Source of the DNA: Clostridioides sp.
GTDB lineage: Bacteria > Bacillota > Clostridia > Peptostreptococcales > Peptostreptococcaceae
Assembly (NCBI GenBank): GCA_031272305.1
Contig: JAISUA010000160.1
Location: 1-5,043 of the forward strand
Reading direction: 5' to 3'
Length of the DNA stretch: 5,043 bases
A program made the position numbers and the translations under genes. Below the pieces are notes generated by a model that was not told the DNA's origin, did not search any database, and worked only from the letters and a program-made list of their open reading frames with translations. Of this stretch, positions 4,805-5,043 are shown one piece after another; the stretch's first letter is position 1; every line of letters starts with the position of its first letter.

Positions 4805-5043
4805 ATGGAATTAAAAGGCAGGTTCAATGAAGCAAAAGTTTTTACTGACAATGTTGACAGTGGAACGATAAGTCAAATAATAAAGTTGTGTAATCAGAGT
4901 ATTTTCGAAGATTCAAAGATAAGAATTATGCCTGATTGCCACGTTGGAAAAGGTTGTGTAATAGGCACGACTATGACGATAAAGGATAAAATTGTACCAA
5001 ATTTAGTTGGAGTTGATATTGGTTGTGGTGTTGCTCAAATATG
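4805..5043 (+). CDS. rtcB: RtcB-type RNA ligase, N-terminal part
   Basis: The first 79 codons of an RtcB-family ligase run off the window edge. RtcB joins RNA 2',3'-cyclic phosphate or 3'-phosphate ends to 5'-OH ends with Mn2+ and GTP. Visible family features are ELKGRFNEAKVFTD at the N-terminus, KIRIMPDCHVGKGCVIGTTM (residues 38-57), and VGVDIGCGV (68-76), whose Asp71 and Cys74 correspond to the metal-binding Asp and Cys of the active site. The short N-terminus and the FTDN segment resemble the shorter bacterial RtcB forms, some of which work with the release factor homologue PrfH; no prfH is visible here. The start at ATG 4805 follows AGGGGGG (4792-4798). The gap from the HIRAN gene has no terminator, so they may share a transcript. 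The remaining catalytic His residues lie beyond the window. Confidence 0.92.
   Translation, partial: MELKGRFNEAKVFTDNVDSGTISQIIKLCNQSIFEDSKIRIMPDCHVGKGCVIGTTMTIKDKIVPNLVGVDIGCGVAQI

Overview
The window is a very AT-rich, low-GC Bacillota-type sequence. Strong GGAGG-type ribosome binding sites precede nearly every gene. One gene starts at GTG, genes are packed tightly on the + strand with 4 to 8 bp overlaps, and hairpin terminators are present. The protein types would fit an anaerobic Clostridia or Tissierellia relative, but genus cannot be fixed from this sequence.

Layout. Positions 20-409 hold the C-terminal third of an ABC transporter ATPase, overlapping by 8 bp an ABC-2 type permease (402-1193). 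After a 140 bp gap comes a short gene (1334-1459) for a 41-residue peptide: a charged N-terminal leader-like part, then an uncharged, Gly/Ala/Val-rich helix ending in Thr. It is followed by a strong hairpin terminator (1533-1583). Positions 1584-1947 carry no convincing gene but hold several repeats, including two near-identical dyads 21 bp apart at 1807-1840. Next is a translationally coupled operon (1948-3928): a 66-residue PLDc_N/YxlE-like membrane protein, an ABC ATPase, an ABC-2 permease, and a 26-codon remnant of what looks like a further permease. A hairpin terminator at 3955-3992 closes it. The right end is a different module: a HIRAN-domain protein with an acidic repeat tail (4123-4698), then the first 79 codons of an RtcB-type RNA ligase (4805 to the window edge).

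Interpretation. The left 4 kb looks like part of a peptide-bacteriocin locus: a small hydrophobic precursor between two ABC-2 exporter systems, the second resembling Bacillus subtilis yxlEFG and suited to immunity or efflux. The uncharged helix with GxxxG motifs, no Cys and a C-terminal Thr recalls helical bacteriocins and daptide precursors. No modifying enzyme or leader peptidase lies in the window, so any class assignment is inference. Two members of the transporter sets look truncated, suggesting partial decay. The HIRAN and RtcB genes suggest nucleic-acid end recognition and RNA repair and appear functionally separate.
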